Below are positions 42,383 through 50,707 of a stretch of 64,000 bases of DNA, piece after piece. This DNA comes from DASWZN01 sp963841635 (GTDB lineage: Bacteria; Acidobacteriota; Terriglobia; Bryobacterales; Bryobacteraceae), in the NCBI GenBank assembly GCA_963841635.1, contig CAWJDO010000002.1, forward strand, positions 1,984,001-2,048,000. Direction: 5' to 3'. The position numbers and the translations under genes are program-made. Each line of letters opens with the position of its first letter. The stretch's first letter is position 1. The notes beneath the pieces are model-generated. The model made no database searches and was not told where the DNA came from. It saw nothing but the letters and a program-made list of their open reading frames with translations.

Positions 42383-43692
42383 TTCATCTCTTCCACGGCC
42401 CGTATGATCTCGCGCGCCTCGGCTTCCCTCTCGTGCGGCACGCGAATGTTCCACCACCCAAAGTTACCGCCTGCCTGGCTTGCCACTTCTGACTGCCCCA
42501 TGACCAGGAAGGGCACGCCGGCTTCCTGGAGCAAACCCTCCGCCAGACCAATCAGAGCGGGCCTCCTCACGCCGGTCCGGATCAGGACGTCGAGGTCGGC
42601 CTCGTCTGGGGAGTCGCGGGAGGTTAGCGTAACGGGAAGAGGAGCCTCCGGAGGCTCGTGAAACGGCTCCTGATCGTCGTCGGCCGGGGGTTCGCTGCTG
42701 ACCTGCGCCGGGGGTTCAGGCTGCTTCGCCTTGCCGAGCCATCCAACGATACCGATGAGCCCAGCCACGAGAACAGTCGGAACCCAGACGCGCCACCAGG
42801 CTCGGGCCGTATCCAGAAGCGACAACACATAGGAGCCGCTGTAGTAGTAGGCCCAGGCGCGACCGCTGTAACTTTCGTAGTCCGGATGGAGGCGAAGGGC
42901 TTCGGTGAAATCCCGAATTGCCCGGTGGTATTCACTCTGCCCGTTGTGGACCCAGCCACGGCTCCTGTACGCTTCGGCGTGCTTGGGATCGAGGCGAATG
43001 GCCTGGTCAAGATCCGCGATCGCCTCAGCGAAGTCCTCTTTGTAGATGTGGTACCAGCCGCGATAATAGTAGGCCCGAGCGCCGGAGCCGCGGCGGATCG
43101 CCTCGTCGAGATCCTCCTTGGCCAAATCGTAGGACTGCTTCCTGAGCCGGCACAAGCCGCGTTGGGTGTACGCGTCGCCATCCGGCGTGAGGCGTAGCGC
43201 CTCGTCCAGGTTCCGGATCGCTTGATCGTACTGCTCGTCCCTGGCGGCGGCGTCGGAGGCAGAGGCCGCCCGGCGCACGCAGACGGCCGCGCGGCCACGG
43301 TAGCCTAGAGCGAAGTTGGGGTCGAGAAAGACCGCCTCCTCGAAATCGAGCATCGCTCCATCGAGATCGCCGCGATGGAGCCGCACCGAGCCCCGCCTGT
43401 GCACGGCTGGGGCTGACTTCGGAGCCAGTTGGACAGCCCTTTCGCAGTCCGCTAACGCCCGGACATTGTCGCCCTTCCTCTCATTCGCGTGACCGCGGCT
43501 CACCAGCGCCGCGGCAAGGTCTGAGTTGGCCAGTCCGCCCGATTGGATCGCAGCCGTGCAGTGCTGGATCGCCGCGTCGGGACTGGGCGCGTTGGCGCAC
43601 AACAAGGCCTCCTCGGCCGCCGTCGCCCCGTAGAGACCGCCGGCCACAATCAGCAGAACTCCCGTCGCGCGCACCATAGAGGCAATCATCAT
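42379..43692 (-). CDS. TPR-repeat protein with C-terminal DUF2007 domain
   Basis: A 437-residue protein from ATG 43692. A signal peptide or anchor (MMIASMVRATGVLLIVAGGLYG) precedes about seven TPR units (about 55-280). A membrane segment follows (VWVPTVLVAGLIGIVGWLG), then a Pro/Glu linker and a C-terminal DUF2007 domain (VLIRTGVRRPALIGLAEGLLQEAGVPFLVMGQ). It is likely a scaffold or sensor at the inner membrane. It lies 88 bases after regA on the same strand and could be part of that run; a dispersed repeat lies in the gap. Confidence 0.82.
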   Translation of the reverse strand: MMIASMVRATGVLLIVAGGLYGATAAEEALLCANAPSPDAAIQHCTAAIQSGGLANSDLAAALVSRGHANERKGDNVRALADCERAVQLAPKSAPAVHRRGSVRLHRGDLDGAMLDFEEAVFLDPNFALGYRGRAAVCVRRAASASDAAARDEQYDQAIRNLDEALRLTPDGDAYTQRGLCRLRKQSYDLAKEDLDEAIRRGSGARAYYYRGWYHIYKEDFAEAIADLDQAIRLDPKHAEAYRSRGWVHNGQSEYHRAIRDFTEALRLHPDYESYSGRAWAYYYSGSYVLSLLDTARAWWRVWVPTVLVAGLIGIVGWLGKAKQPEPPAQVSSEPPADDDQEPFHEPPEAPLPVTLTSRDSPDEADLDVLIRTGVRRPALIGLAEGLLQEAGVPFLVMGQSEVASQAGGNFGWWNIRVPHEREAEAREIIRAVEEMK

Positions 43693-43727
43693 ACATCCGC
43701 GCAACCTGGGGCGCGTCTCCTATCCGC

Positions 43728-43747
43728 GTTCATCCGTGTTCATCCGT
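43728..43747. repeat. GTTCATCCGT direct repeat, part of a dispersed element
   Basis: GTTCATCCGT occurs twice back to back between the TPR gene and regA, in a context (CGCGTTCATCCGTG) that I recall as a common intergenic repeat in Acidobacteriota and Planctomycetes. Only one copy is seen here. Confidence 0.6.
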
Positions 43748-43780
43748 GGCCCCGATCCTCCGGGCGTCCGCGGACTTCCC

Positions 43781-44329
43781 CTAGTCCCGAGGCGGATACT
43801 TCGACAGCTTCCGTTGCAGCGACCGCCGGTGCAGCCCCAGCAGCTTGGCCGCCTGCGACACATTGCCACCGCAATCGGTCAGAACCCGCTGGATGTGCTC
43901 CCACTCCACCCGGCCCAGGCTCGGAACGGTGGCCGCGGGCCGCGCCTCGGCCGACGCCGGCTGGCGCGCACCCGAAAACGCCGCCAGGATCTGATCCACA
44001 TCCACCGGCTTGCTCAGGTAATCGTCCGCGCCGCACCTCACCGCTTCGAGCGCCGTGGCAATGCTGCCGTACCCCGTGAGCATGATGATGGATACCGTAG
44101 CATCCAACCCGCGCAGCGCGCGCACGACGTCCATGCCCGATTCGCCGGCCAGTCGTAGGTCCACCACCGCCAGGTCGGGACCGAACTCGCGTGCGGCTTC
44201 GAGCGCCCGCGCGGTATCGCCGGCCTCATAGGCTTCCCACTCGCGCAGCCGGAACGCGCGGCACAGCCTCTGGCGGAAGACTTCGTCGTCGTCGATGATC
44301 AGTGCCGCTTGCTTCTCTTTAGTCGCCAT
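43781..44329 (-). CDS. regA: RegA/PrrA/ActR-type redox response regulator
   Basis: A 182-residue response regulator of the RegA type. The receiver has IIDDDEVF at the N-terminus and phosphoacceptor D57 (VVDLRLAGESGMDVV), then TGYGSIATALEAVRCGADDYLSKPVD with the conserved Lys. A short Pro/Ala linker leads to a Fis-type helix-turn-helix (GGNVSQAAKLLGLHRRSLQRKL, about 153-175). In Proteobacteria this regulator controls respiration, photosynthesis and nitrogen genes in response to redox state. It overlaps the regB stop by 11 bases. Confidence 0.9.
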   Translation of the reverse strand: MATKEKQAALIIDDDEVFRQRLCRAFRLREWEAYEAGDTARALEAAREFGPDLAVVDLRLAGESGMDVVRALRGLDATVSIIMLTGYGSIATALEAVRCGADDYLSKPVDVDQILAAFSGARQPASAEARPAATVPSLGRVEWEHIQRVLTDCGGNVSQAAKLLGLHRRSLQRKLSKYPPRD

Positions 44330-45635
44330 TCGAAATCAAAGGCAGTTGCAGCAGCACCCGCGTGCCTTTGCCCGGCTCCGATTCAAACGCCAGCCGGCCT
44401 CCCAGCCGCTCGGCGAACACGCGTACCAGATACGTCCCCAGCCCCATTCCGCTGCCCGCCGCCTTGGTGGTGAAGAAAGGCTCCGCGACGCGGTTCAGTG
44501 TCTCCTGGCTCATCCCGCATCCCGTGTCGGTCACGGCGAACTCAACCGACTCGGCCGTTCGCACCGCGCCCAGCCTCACCGGCAGCGCGTCGCTCGTCGC
44601 GTCCAGCGCGTTTCTCACCAGCGCCGTCAGCGCCTGCCGCGCGGCAGTGGCCGGCAGCACGGCGACTCCCGCGTCCTCCGCCAGCACAACCCGCACGCGC
44701 TCCCGATCGCGCGGCGGAAGGCCGCACCGCACATCCTCGAGCAGGCCGGCCAGCTCCACGCGAGCGGGCGCCTCTCCCGGCTGCTCCGCTCCGCGAGCGC
44801 TCATCTGCTGCAGAATCGAGCGGCATCGCTCCACCTCGGACCGGATCAGCCGCGCGTCCGCGGCCAACTCCGCATCGCGCGAAACCTCGGTGGCATGGTA
44901 CTCCACGTCGCGCGACGCCACCGCGATGGTCCCGAGCGGAGTGCCCAACTCGTGCGCCGCGCCCGCGGCCAGCGTGGCAATCGAAGCGAGTCTCTCCTGG
45001 CTTGCCAGCTGGCTTTGCAGCAGAAGCACTTCGTGCTCCCTCCGCCGCAGCGCCTCGGACACTTTGCCGATGAACACCGTCACCAGCAGCGCCGCCGCGA
45101 CAAACGCGATCCACATCCCCACCAGGTGGACGGAAAATCCCTCGCTCGAGTGATGCGCCTCGAACACCGGAACCCGCACGTGCACCCAGAAGAGAAATCC
45201 GAAACACGCCACCGCCAGCGCGCCCAGCGACCAAGTCCATTCCTTGCTCAGGATGACCGCCGACAGCGTGATCTGCACGATGTAGAGCAAGCTGAGCGGA
45301 TTCGCCGGCCCGCCCGTCAGCGCCAGGAGCGCCGTCAGGCAAAGGGTGTCGAACACCAGCAGATACCCGAGCGTCTGCCGATCGCCGAATCTCTCGGCGC
45401 AGCGGTAGGCGAGCAGGTTGCTGCCCGCGGTCAGCGCCAGCGGAATCGCCAGCCACTGAATCAGGAGCGGAACGCCGAAGACGGAATCCGTGAGCAGAAT
45501 GAGAACGACCTGGCCCGCCAGGACGCCGTAGCGCAGCTTGACGATCCAGGGAAGCGCCAGGCTGGGGGCCAGTTCACCGGCCGGGCGCAGGTCGGCAGGC
45601 GAAACGACGTGCCGTTCCGTTACGCTCACCCGCAT
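44319..45635 (-). CDS. regB: RegB/PrrB/ActS-type redox sensor histidine kinase
   Basis: A 438-residue membrane kinase with six predicted helices in the first 195 residues. Residues 108-115 (GGPANPLS) match the quinone-sensing motif of RegB. The phospho-accepting H228 is in AAGAAHELGTPLGTI. C271 in ERCRSIL lies 43 residues further, close to the place of the redox-active cysteine of RegB. The GHKL domain has DTGCGM and GSGMGLGTYLVRVFAE. It would report quinone-pool redox state to RegA. It starts 26 bases after the stop of the copper-type TonB receptor gene, so all three are likely one operon. Confidence 0.92.
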   Translation of the reverse strand: MRVSVTERHVVSPADLRPAGELAPSLALPWIVKLRYGVLAGQVVLILLTDSVFGVPLLIQWLAIPLALTAGSNLLAYRCAERFGDRQTLGYLLVFDTLCLTALLALTGGPANPLSLLYIVQITLSAVILSKEWTWSLGALAVACFGFLFWVHVRVPVFEAHHSSEGFSVHLVGMWIAFVAAALLVTVFIGKVSEALRRREHEVLLLQSQLASQERLASIATLAAGAAHELGTPLGTIAVASRDVEYHATEVSRDAELAADARLIRSEVERCRSILQQMSARGAEQPGEAPARVELAGLLEDVRCGLPPRDRERVRVVLAEDAGVAVLPATAARQALTALVRNALDATSDALPVRLGAVRTAESVEFAVTDTGCGMSQETLNRVAEPFFTTKAAGSGMGLGTYLVRVFAERLGGRLAFESEPGKGTRVLLQLPLISNGD

Positions 45636-45661
45636 CGCACTTAGTATCTCACGGCCCCCAC

Positions 45662-48076
45662 TTAGAATTCGAAAGTCAGCCCGGTATATAGCGAGCGCCC
45701 CATGCCCGCCACCTGCGTGTTTCCCGTCTTATCGCCGACCCAGTAACGCCCGCCCAGCGGCAGCGCGTATTTCCTGCCGGTGAGGTTGTCGATTCCGGCA
45801 TCGAGCCGGACCCCGGTTGTCTCGCCCAGCTTCCATCGATAGCCGGAGCAGAGATTGAGCAGCGCGTAGCCCGGCGTCCGCAACTCGTTTCGCACCGCCG
45901 CGACGTCCGACTTCGCGTCCACCGCCTGAAAATCGAGAGAGCTCGACCAGTTTCCGCGCCGGTGCTCCAGCGCCACGTTGCCGTGGACCGGCATCATCTG
46001 ATAAAGGTTCCCCCCGGTATCGAGATTCCTGCCGCGCACGTAGCCGAAAACGCCAACCAGCGAGAACCGCCCCGTGCCGCCGCCTCCCCCCAGCGGCGCG
46101 CGCCACGAGGCATCCGCACCGTAGAGCCGCGCGGCGTGATTGGCGAATTGCAGCGTGACAAAGCCAGACGTTGCGGCAAAGCGGGCCGCCGTGCAGCCAT
46201 TGCTGCCGTCGGCAATCACGGGACAACGGTCGACGTCGATGTAATTCTGCACCCGCGTGTAGTAGGGCGTGATCTTCAGTTCCCAGCCGTCATGCGCCAT
46301 GGATCGGAAGCCCGCTGTCGCGCTGAACGTGTTGGCCACTTCGGGGCGCAGGTTGAGATTCCCGACGTAGCCGTTCGCGTCGCCGAACCAGCCGTTCATC
46401 TGGGCCGACATCGCGCTCCCCTTTACCCAAAGGTAGCGCTCGTAAATACTGGGCGACCGTGTCTTGCGAGCGTAGCCGAACTCGAACATTCTGCCGCCGC
46501 GCGGCTGGTACCTGGCCACGGCGGTTAAATCCAGATTGAGGTCCTGACGGAAGTGGTCGAGCGCATTGAACTCGGCGGCGTCGGCCGCATACGCCGCGCT
46601 GCCCTTGGTGGTGGTCGACGTGTTATAGCCCACCACATCGCCCGCGTTCATCCGCACCAACTCGCCGCGGACTCCGATCATCTCCGTCCACCCTCTGCCG
46701 CGCCGCGTCTCCCACTCGGCGTATGTTCCGAACCGGTCGCGCCGTCCGTCCCGCACGTTCCACAGCGTGTCCGGCCCCATCGCGCCGACCATGTTCATGA
46801 CCGGCGGCCACCAGTCGTCCAGCGTGAAGCGCCGGAATTCGGTGCCAACGTGCAGCGTGTCGCGGCTCGATAGCGGAATCTCGGCCTGCACCGTATAGCC
46901 CAGGTTGGCGCCGCGTGTGTCCATCGGCATGTTCATCCCGGGGACCTTGTCCCTGAGTACGTTCATCTCGTGCTGAGTGTTCTGGTAGTAGAGGCGGGCG
47001 TCGAGTTCGCCCCAATCGAAGGCCCGCGAGTAACCGGCGTTGACAAACTTCGCCTCGTTGCGCGTCATGTCCATGCGCGCATTCGCGAAGCCCTGCTGCG
47101 GGATGCGCTGGTAACCCAGATCGATCGTAAAGAGATGGTTGCCGCGGCGCGCCGCCATCTCCAGAGCATGGTTCTGTGTCTCGTAGAAGGTGGACTTGAC
47201 CATCGCGCCCGCGCCGTCCGTGTAGTCGTTCGCGTTCACGTACGAGCCCGTGTAGCCGATCCGAAAGTTGCTTGTGGCCGCGGACAGCCAGGCATTCCCG
47301 CCGTTCACCACCCCGCTGGTCCGGTGGAACCCCGTGACGCCTCCGTGAATCGCCACGCCCTGCCCGCCAATGCCGAATTGCGGCGCCGCGGTCTGGATTG
47401 CAATCGTTCCGCCGATGTTGTCCCCACCCTCGCTGACCGGCGTGGCGCCCGCCATCACCCTGACCGAATCGACACTCGCCGGGCTCACATTGGACGCCGG
47501 CGGATTCATATGGCCTGAGCACGCGGGCGCGATGGCCATGCCGTTGACCAGCACGTTCACCCGGTCATCGGCCATCCCATCGATCACGGGCAGGCTCGAT
47601 ACGCCACCGCCCCCCGCAAGCGCGAGGCCGGGGAGCCCCTGGAAAAGGGAAGCGGTATCGCTGGTCCGCGAGCGTGCCGCGGCAATGGCGTTCTCGGTGA
47701 GAGCCTCCGCCAGGCTCCTCACCTCGACGACGGTCTTGCTCTGGCCGATCGCCAGCGCGAAATTGACCGTGGTCTCCTGGTCGGCCGCGACCACCACATC
47801 CTCGAGCGTCGATGTCGCGAAGCCTGCCGCCACCGCTGTCACCCTGTAGTGGCCGGGCGGCAGCCCGTCGAACGCAAAGCTGCCCATGCGGTCCGACACC
47901 GCAACCCGCGTCAGGCCGGACTCGGGATTTGTGGCCGTAACCCGACCACCCGGCACAACCGCCCCGGAGGGATCGCTGAGGACGCCCGCGATACGTCCCG
48001 CCGCGGTCTGCGCCAGCCCAGCCGCTGTAAAGATGAGAGCGGTTGCAAGAAGAGCAAATAGCCAAAGTGTGCGCAC
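45662..48076 (-). CDS. TonB-dependent receptor, copper (OprC) type, with carboxypeptidase-regulatory domain
   Basis: An 804-residue outer-membrane receptor from GTG 48076 (a TTG at 48127 adds 17 residues). A signal peptide (cleavage near AGLAQ) precedes a carboxypeptidase-regulatory-like domain (about 25-115), the plug and the barrel, which ends in the typical terminal F (LTFEF). The copper-site pattern of OprC is visible: C186xxxM190 in PACSGHMNPP and H369xM371 in NTQHEMNVL, about 180 residues apart as in OprC. It should bind and import copper with TonB energy. It heads the regBA operon. Confidence 0.85.
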   Translation of the reverse strand: MRTLWLFALLATALIFTAAGLAQTAAGRIAGVLSDPSGAVVPGGRVTATNPESGLTRVAVSDRMGSFAFDGLPPGHYRVTAVAAGFATSTLEDVVVAADQETTVNFALAIGQSKTVVEVRSLAEALTENAIAAARSRTSDTASLFQGLPGLALAGGGGVSSLPVIDGMADDRVNVLVNGMAIAPACSGHMNPPASNVSPASVDSVRVMAGATPVSEGGDNIGGTIAIQTAAPQFGIGGQGVAIHGGVTGFHRTSGVVNGGNAWLSAATSNFRIGYTGSYVNANDYTDGAGAMVKSTFYETQNHALEMAARRGNHLFTIDLGYQRIPQQGFANARMDMTRNEAKFVNAGYSRAFDWGELDARLYYQNTQHEMNVLRDKVPGMNMPMDTRGANLGYTVQAEIPLSSRDTLHVGTEFRRFTLDDWWPPVMNMVGAMGPDTLWNVRDGRRDRFGTYAEWETRRGRGWTEMIGVRGELVRMNAGDVVGYNTSTTTKGSAAYAADAAEFNALDHFRQDLNLDLTAVARYQPRGGRMFEFGYARKTRSPSIYERYLWVKGSAMSAQMNGWFGDANGYVGNLNLRPEVANTFSATAGFRSMAHDGWELKITPYYTRVQNYIDVDRCPVIADGSNGCTAARFAATSGFVTLQFANHAARLYGADASWRAPLGGGGGTGRFSLVGVFGYVRGRNLDTGGNLYQMMPVHGNVALEHRRGNWSSSLDFQAVDAKSDVAAVRNELRTPGYALLNLCSGYRWKLGETTGVRLDAGIDNLTGRKYALPLGGRYWVGDKTGNTQVAGMGRSLYTGLTFEF

Positions 48077-48142
48077 CCCTACCCCCAACCCGGATCCGCG
48101 CCGCCCCCCAGAGCGGCAACGGTTCAAGGACGATACAGTCCG

Positions 48143-48171
48143 ATTCTACCTGTAACATGAAGAATTGTAAA
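48143..48171 (-). promoter_or_regulatory. Sigma-70-type promoter of the copper-receptor/regBA operon
   Basis: On the minus strand, TTTACA (-35) and TAGAAT (-10) are 17 bases apart. Transcription would start near 48136. This leaves a leader of about 60 bases to GTG 48076, which supports that start over the TTG at 48127. Confidence 0.65.
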
Positions 48172-48189
48172 TGCGGCAATTTGTCGCAT
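48171..48189. promoter_or_regulatory. RegA/RegR-box-like palindrome 1
   Basis: ATGCGGCAATTTGTCGCAT ends at the -35 element and is centred about 44 bases before the predicted transcription start. The core GCGGCAATTTGTCGC agrees with GNGRCRTTNNGNCGC, the RegR/RegA box as I remember it, except for one base. Confidence 0.65.
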
Positions 48190-48192
48190 CAC

Positions 48193-48301
48193 TGTGGGGC
48201 AGGCGTCCACGCCTGCAGCGGGTCTCCAGACCCGCCATGCGCGGGACGTCCACGTCCGCCCCAGTCGGAGGGCGCGCCGCCGGGGGCTTCAGCCCTCGGC
48301 C
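48193..48301. repeat. Family B modular palindrome array (four modules)
   Basis: CAGGCGT-CC-ACGCCTG (48200-48215), GCGGGTCT-CC-AGACCCGC (48218-48235), GGACGT-CC-ACGTCC (48244-48257) and GCCGGGGGCT-TC-AGCCCTCGGC (48280-48301) are strung together. The array separates the two RegA-like boxes of the divergent promoters. Confidence 0.88.
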
Positions 48302-48317
48302 ATGGTCCAGTGACTGG

Positions 48318-48335
48318 TGCGACAATTCGCCGCAT
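48318..48335. promoter_or_regulatory. RegA/RegR-box-like palindrome 2
   Basis: TGCGACAATTCGCCGCAT, whose reverse complement differs from box 1 at only two central positions. It lies about 105 bases before the start of the plus-strand TonB receptor gene. Confidence 0.55.
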
Positions 48336-48356
48336 TCGGATCCTGAAGCTGAGGGG

Positions 48357-48420
48357 CCCCCCGCAGTGTCAAATCAGTAAAGCAAAACAAACACTGGGGC
48401 CCTCTTCGATGCCGAGGGCC
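48357..48420 (+). promoter_or_regulatory. Two-hairpin leader of the second TonB receptor gene
   Basis: CAGTGT (48364-48369) pairs with ACACTG (48391-48396) around an A-rich 21-base loop, and CCCC/GGGG extend it. GGCCCTC (48398-48404) then pairs with GAGGGCC (48414-48420). The second stem ends 8 bases before the AGGGGG ribosome-binding site. I recognise no known riboswitch. The purpose may be translational control or simply mRNA stability. Confidence 0.4.
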
Positions 48421-48439
48421 ATCTGCGAAGGGGGATGCT

Positions 48440-50635
48440 GTGAAGCGCCGCTCGTTCACTATCTGGATCTTTGTCGCACTCCTGCCGGTAACGCTCACCG
48501 CAGCGGTATTCGGATCTCTGCGCGGAATCGTCCACGACCCCGATCACCGTCCCGTGGCCGGCGCCGAGATCGTCATCCAGTCCACCACCTCCGACTACTC
48601 CCAAACCATCTCCTCCGGAGCCGAGGGCAACTTCGAAACACCCTCCCTGCCCACCGGCGCTTATCGCGTCACGGTCACGAAGGAAGGCTTCGCCACAAAA
48701 GCGCAGGACGTAGTGGTCGTCTCCGGCAGCGCGCCCACCGTGCACGTTCAACTGAGCCTCGGCACGGCCAACGAAACCGTAACCGTCTCCGAGACGGCCC
48801 TCGCGGCCGAGCCCGACCTCACCACGCCCACCACCGTAGTGAGCCGCCAGGAAATCCAGACCACGCCCGGAGCCGACCTCAGCAACAGCCTGAACATGAT
48901 CACCGATTATGTTCCGGGCGCCTGGATCACCCATGATCAGCTGCACATCCGCGGAGGCCACCAGGTCACCTGGGAGATTGACGGCGTTCCCATCCCCAAC
49001 ACCAACATCGCCAGCAACGTGGGACCGCAGATCGACCCCAAGGACATCGACTATCTGGAAGCCCAGCGCGGGGGCTACGGCTCCGATCAGGGCGACAGAA
49101 CTTACGGCGTCTTCAACGTGTTGCCCCGGACCGGGTTCGAGAGTAACGACGAAGGCGAGTTCAACACCACCTACGGCACCTTCCATCAGACCGACGAACA
49201 GGTGAGTTTCGGAAGCCACACCGAGAAACTTGCCTACTTCGCCAGCGTGAATGGCAATCGCAGCGACTACGGCCTGGAGACCCCCGGCCCTGACGTGTCG
49301 CACGATCGCACCTGGGGATTGGGCGGCCTCGCTTCGCTCATCTACAATCTGGATCCCGCCAACCAATTCCGGTTCGTAACCTCGCTTCGCCGGGATGACT
49401 ACCAGATTCCGGACAGCAACGACGTCGAGCGCGAGCGCGACGCCCTGGTCAGCTTCTCCTGGGCCCACACCATCCGGCCCACCACGCTCCTCACCGTCTC
49501 GCCCTTCTACCATTTCAACCAGGCGAATTACGACGGCGATCCCGACGGCGTCCCGATCAGCGCCACCCAACAGCGCGCCTCCCAGTACGCCGGCGCCCAA
49601 GTGGTGCTGAGCGCGGTGACCGCCAGCCACAACGCGCGCGCCGGTGTATATGCCTTCGGGCAGCACGATGACGAATCCGTCAGCCTGATCGCCAACGACG
49701 GCTCCGGCAATTCGCTGGCGGAGTCGCGCCCGGCCACCGGCCAACTCGAAGCGCTGTTCCTGGAGGACCAGTACAAAGCGCTCTCCTGGCTCACGCTGAC
49801 CGGAGGCGTGCGCCTCACCCACTTCGCCGGAGCGGTCTCCGAGAACGCGGCCAGTCCGCGGTTAGGCGGGGCCGTCCGCATTCCGAAACTGAACTGGGTG
49901 TTGAAGGCATCCTGGGGGCTCTACTATCAGGCGCCGCCGCTCTCCACCGTCAGCGGACCGCTGCTGAGCTACGCGGTGACCCAGGGCCTGGGCTTCATCC
50001 CGCTGCGTGGAGAACGCGACCAGGAGCACCTGTTCGGCCTGACCATCCCCGTCCGCGGCTGGTCATTCGAAGTCACCAACTACCATCAGCGCGCCAGGAA
50101 TTACTTCGACCACAACAGCATCGGGGATTCCAACGTTTTCTTCCCGCTTACTATTGACGGAGGGCGATTCTACGGTTGGGAAGTCGCCGCGCGCTCGCCG
50201 CGCCTGTTCCGGCGCGGAGATGTCTATCTGGCTTATTCCTACGCCCACGCTCTCGGGTCGGGCGCCATCTCCGGAGGCCTCACCGACTTCTCTCCCCCCG
50301 ACAGCGGTTATTTCTTGCTCGACCACGATCAGACCCACACCCTCCATACCGGGTTCAACTTCCTTCTTCCTTACCACTTCACCGCCGGTGGCAACCTGTA
50401 CTTCGGATCGGGCTTCACCGACGGATCGAGCGATGTCCCGGCCCACTTACAGCCGCACACCACCTTCGACCTCACTCTCGGTCACTCCATCGGAGAACGA
50501 CTTAGTGTTTCCGTGACCGCCCTGAACCTCACCAATCGCCGTTTCCTCCTCGACAACAGCGTCACCTTCGGCGGCACTCACTACGCCGATCCCCGCCAGG
50601 TCTACATGCAGCTCCGCTACCGCTTCCACTACTGA
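48440..50635 (+). CDS. TonB-dependent receptor with carboxypeptidase-regulatory domain
   Basis: A 731-residue outer-membrane receptor started at GTG 48440 (AAGGGGG upstream). After a signal peptide comes a carboxypeptidase-regulatory-like domain (LRGIVHDPDHRPVAGAEIVIQSTTS, about 27-105), then a plug (DQLHIRGGHQVTWEIDGVPIPNTN) and the barrel with ASLIYNLDPANQFRF, ending in QLRYRFHY. No copper motif is seen; an earlier H-rich region is absent. The ligand is unknown. It is divergent from the copper-type receptor and shares its box-containing promoter region. Confidence 0.9.
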   Translation: MKRRSFTIWIFVALLPVTLTAAVFGSLRGIVHDPDHRPVAGAEIVIQSTTSDYSQTISSGAEGNFETPSLPTGAYRVTVTKEGFATKAQDVVVVSGSAPTVHVQLSLGTANETVTVSETALAAEPDLTTPTTVVSRQEIQTTPGADLSNSLNMITDYVPGAWITHDQLHIRGGHQVTWEIDGVPIPNTNIASNVGPQIDPKDIDYLEAQRGGYGSDQGDRTYGVFNVLPRTGFESNDEGEFNTTYGTFHQTDEQVSFGSHTEKLAYFASVNGNRSDYGLETPGPDVSHDRTWGLGGLASLIYNLDPANQFRFVTSLRRDDYQIPDSNDVERERDALVSFSWAHTIRPTTLLTVSPFYHFNQANYDGDPDGVPISATQQRASQYAGAQVVLSAVTASHNARAGVYAFGQHDDESVSLIANDGSGNSLAESRPATGQLEALFLEDQYKALSWLTLTGGVRLTHFAGAVSENAASPRLGGAVRIPKLNWVLKASWGLYYQAPPLSTVSGPLLSYAVTQGLGFIPLRGERDQEHLFGLTIPVRGWSFEVTNYHQRARNYFDHNSIGDSNVFFPLTIDGGRFYGWEVAARSPRLFRRGDVYLAYSYAHALGSGAISGGLTDFSPPDSGYFLLDHDQTHTLHTGFNFLLPYHFTAGGNLYFGSGFTDGSSDVPAHLQPHTTFDLTLGHSIGERLSVSVTALNLTNRRFLLDNSVTFGGTHYADPRQVYMQLRYRFHY

Positions 50636-50704
50636 GTGGGCCGGACGTCCACGTCCGGTCTGGCGGGTCTGGAGACCCGCTGCAGGACTGGAGTCCTGCC
50701 CCAC
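50636..50704. repeat. Family B modular palindrome array (three modules)
   Basis: CCGGACGT-CC-ACGTCCGG (50641-50658), GCGGGTCT-GG-AGACCCGC (50663-50680) and GCAGGACT-GG-AGTCCTGC (50682-50699), framed by GTGGG and CCCCAC. It begins on the base after the TonB receptor stop and ends 4 bases before the stop of the convergent gene, where a two-way terminator would be useful. Confidence 0.92.
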
Positions 50705-50707
50705 TGG

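Noticed and set aside
43543..44079. Plus-strand frame over regA and the spacer
   Set aside because: It is Pro/Arg-rich and translates the GTTCATCCGT repeat and the antisense of regA.
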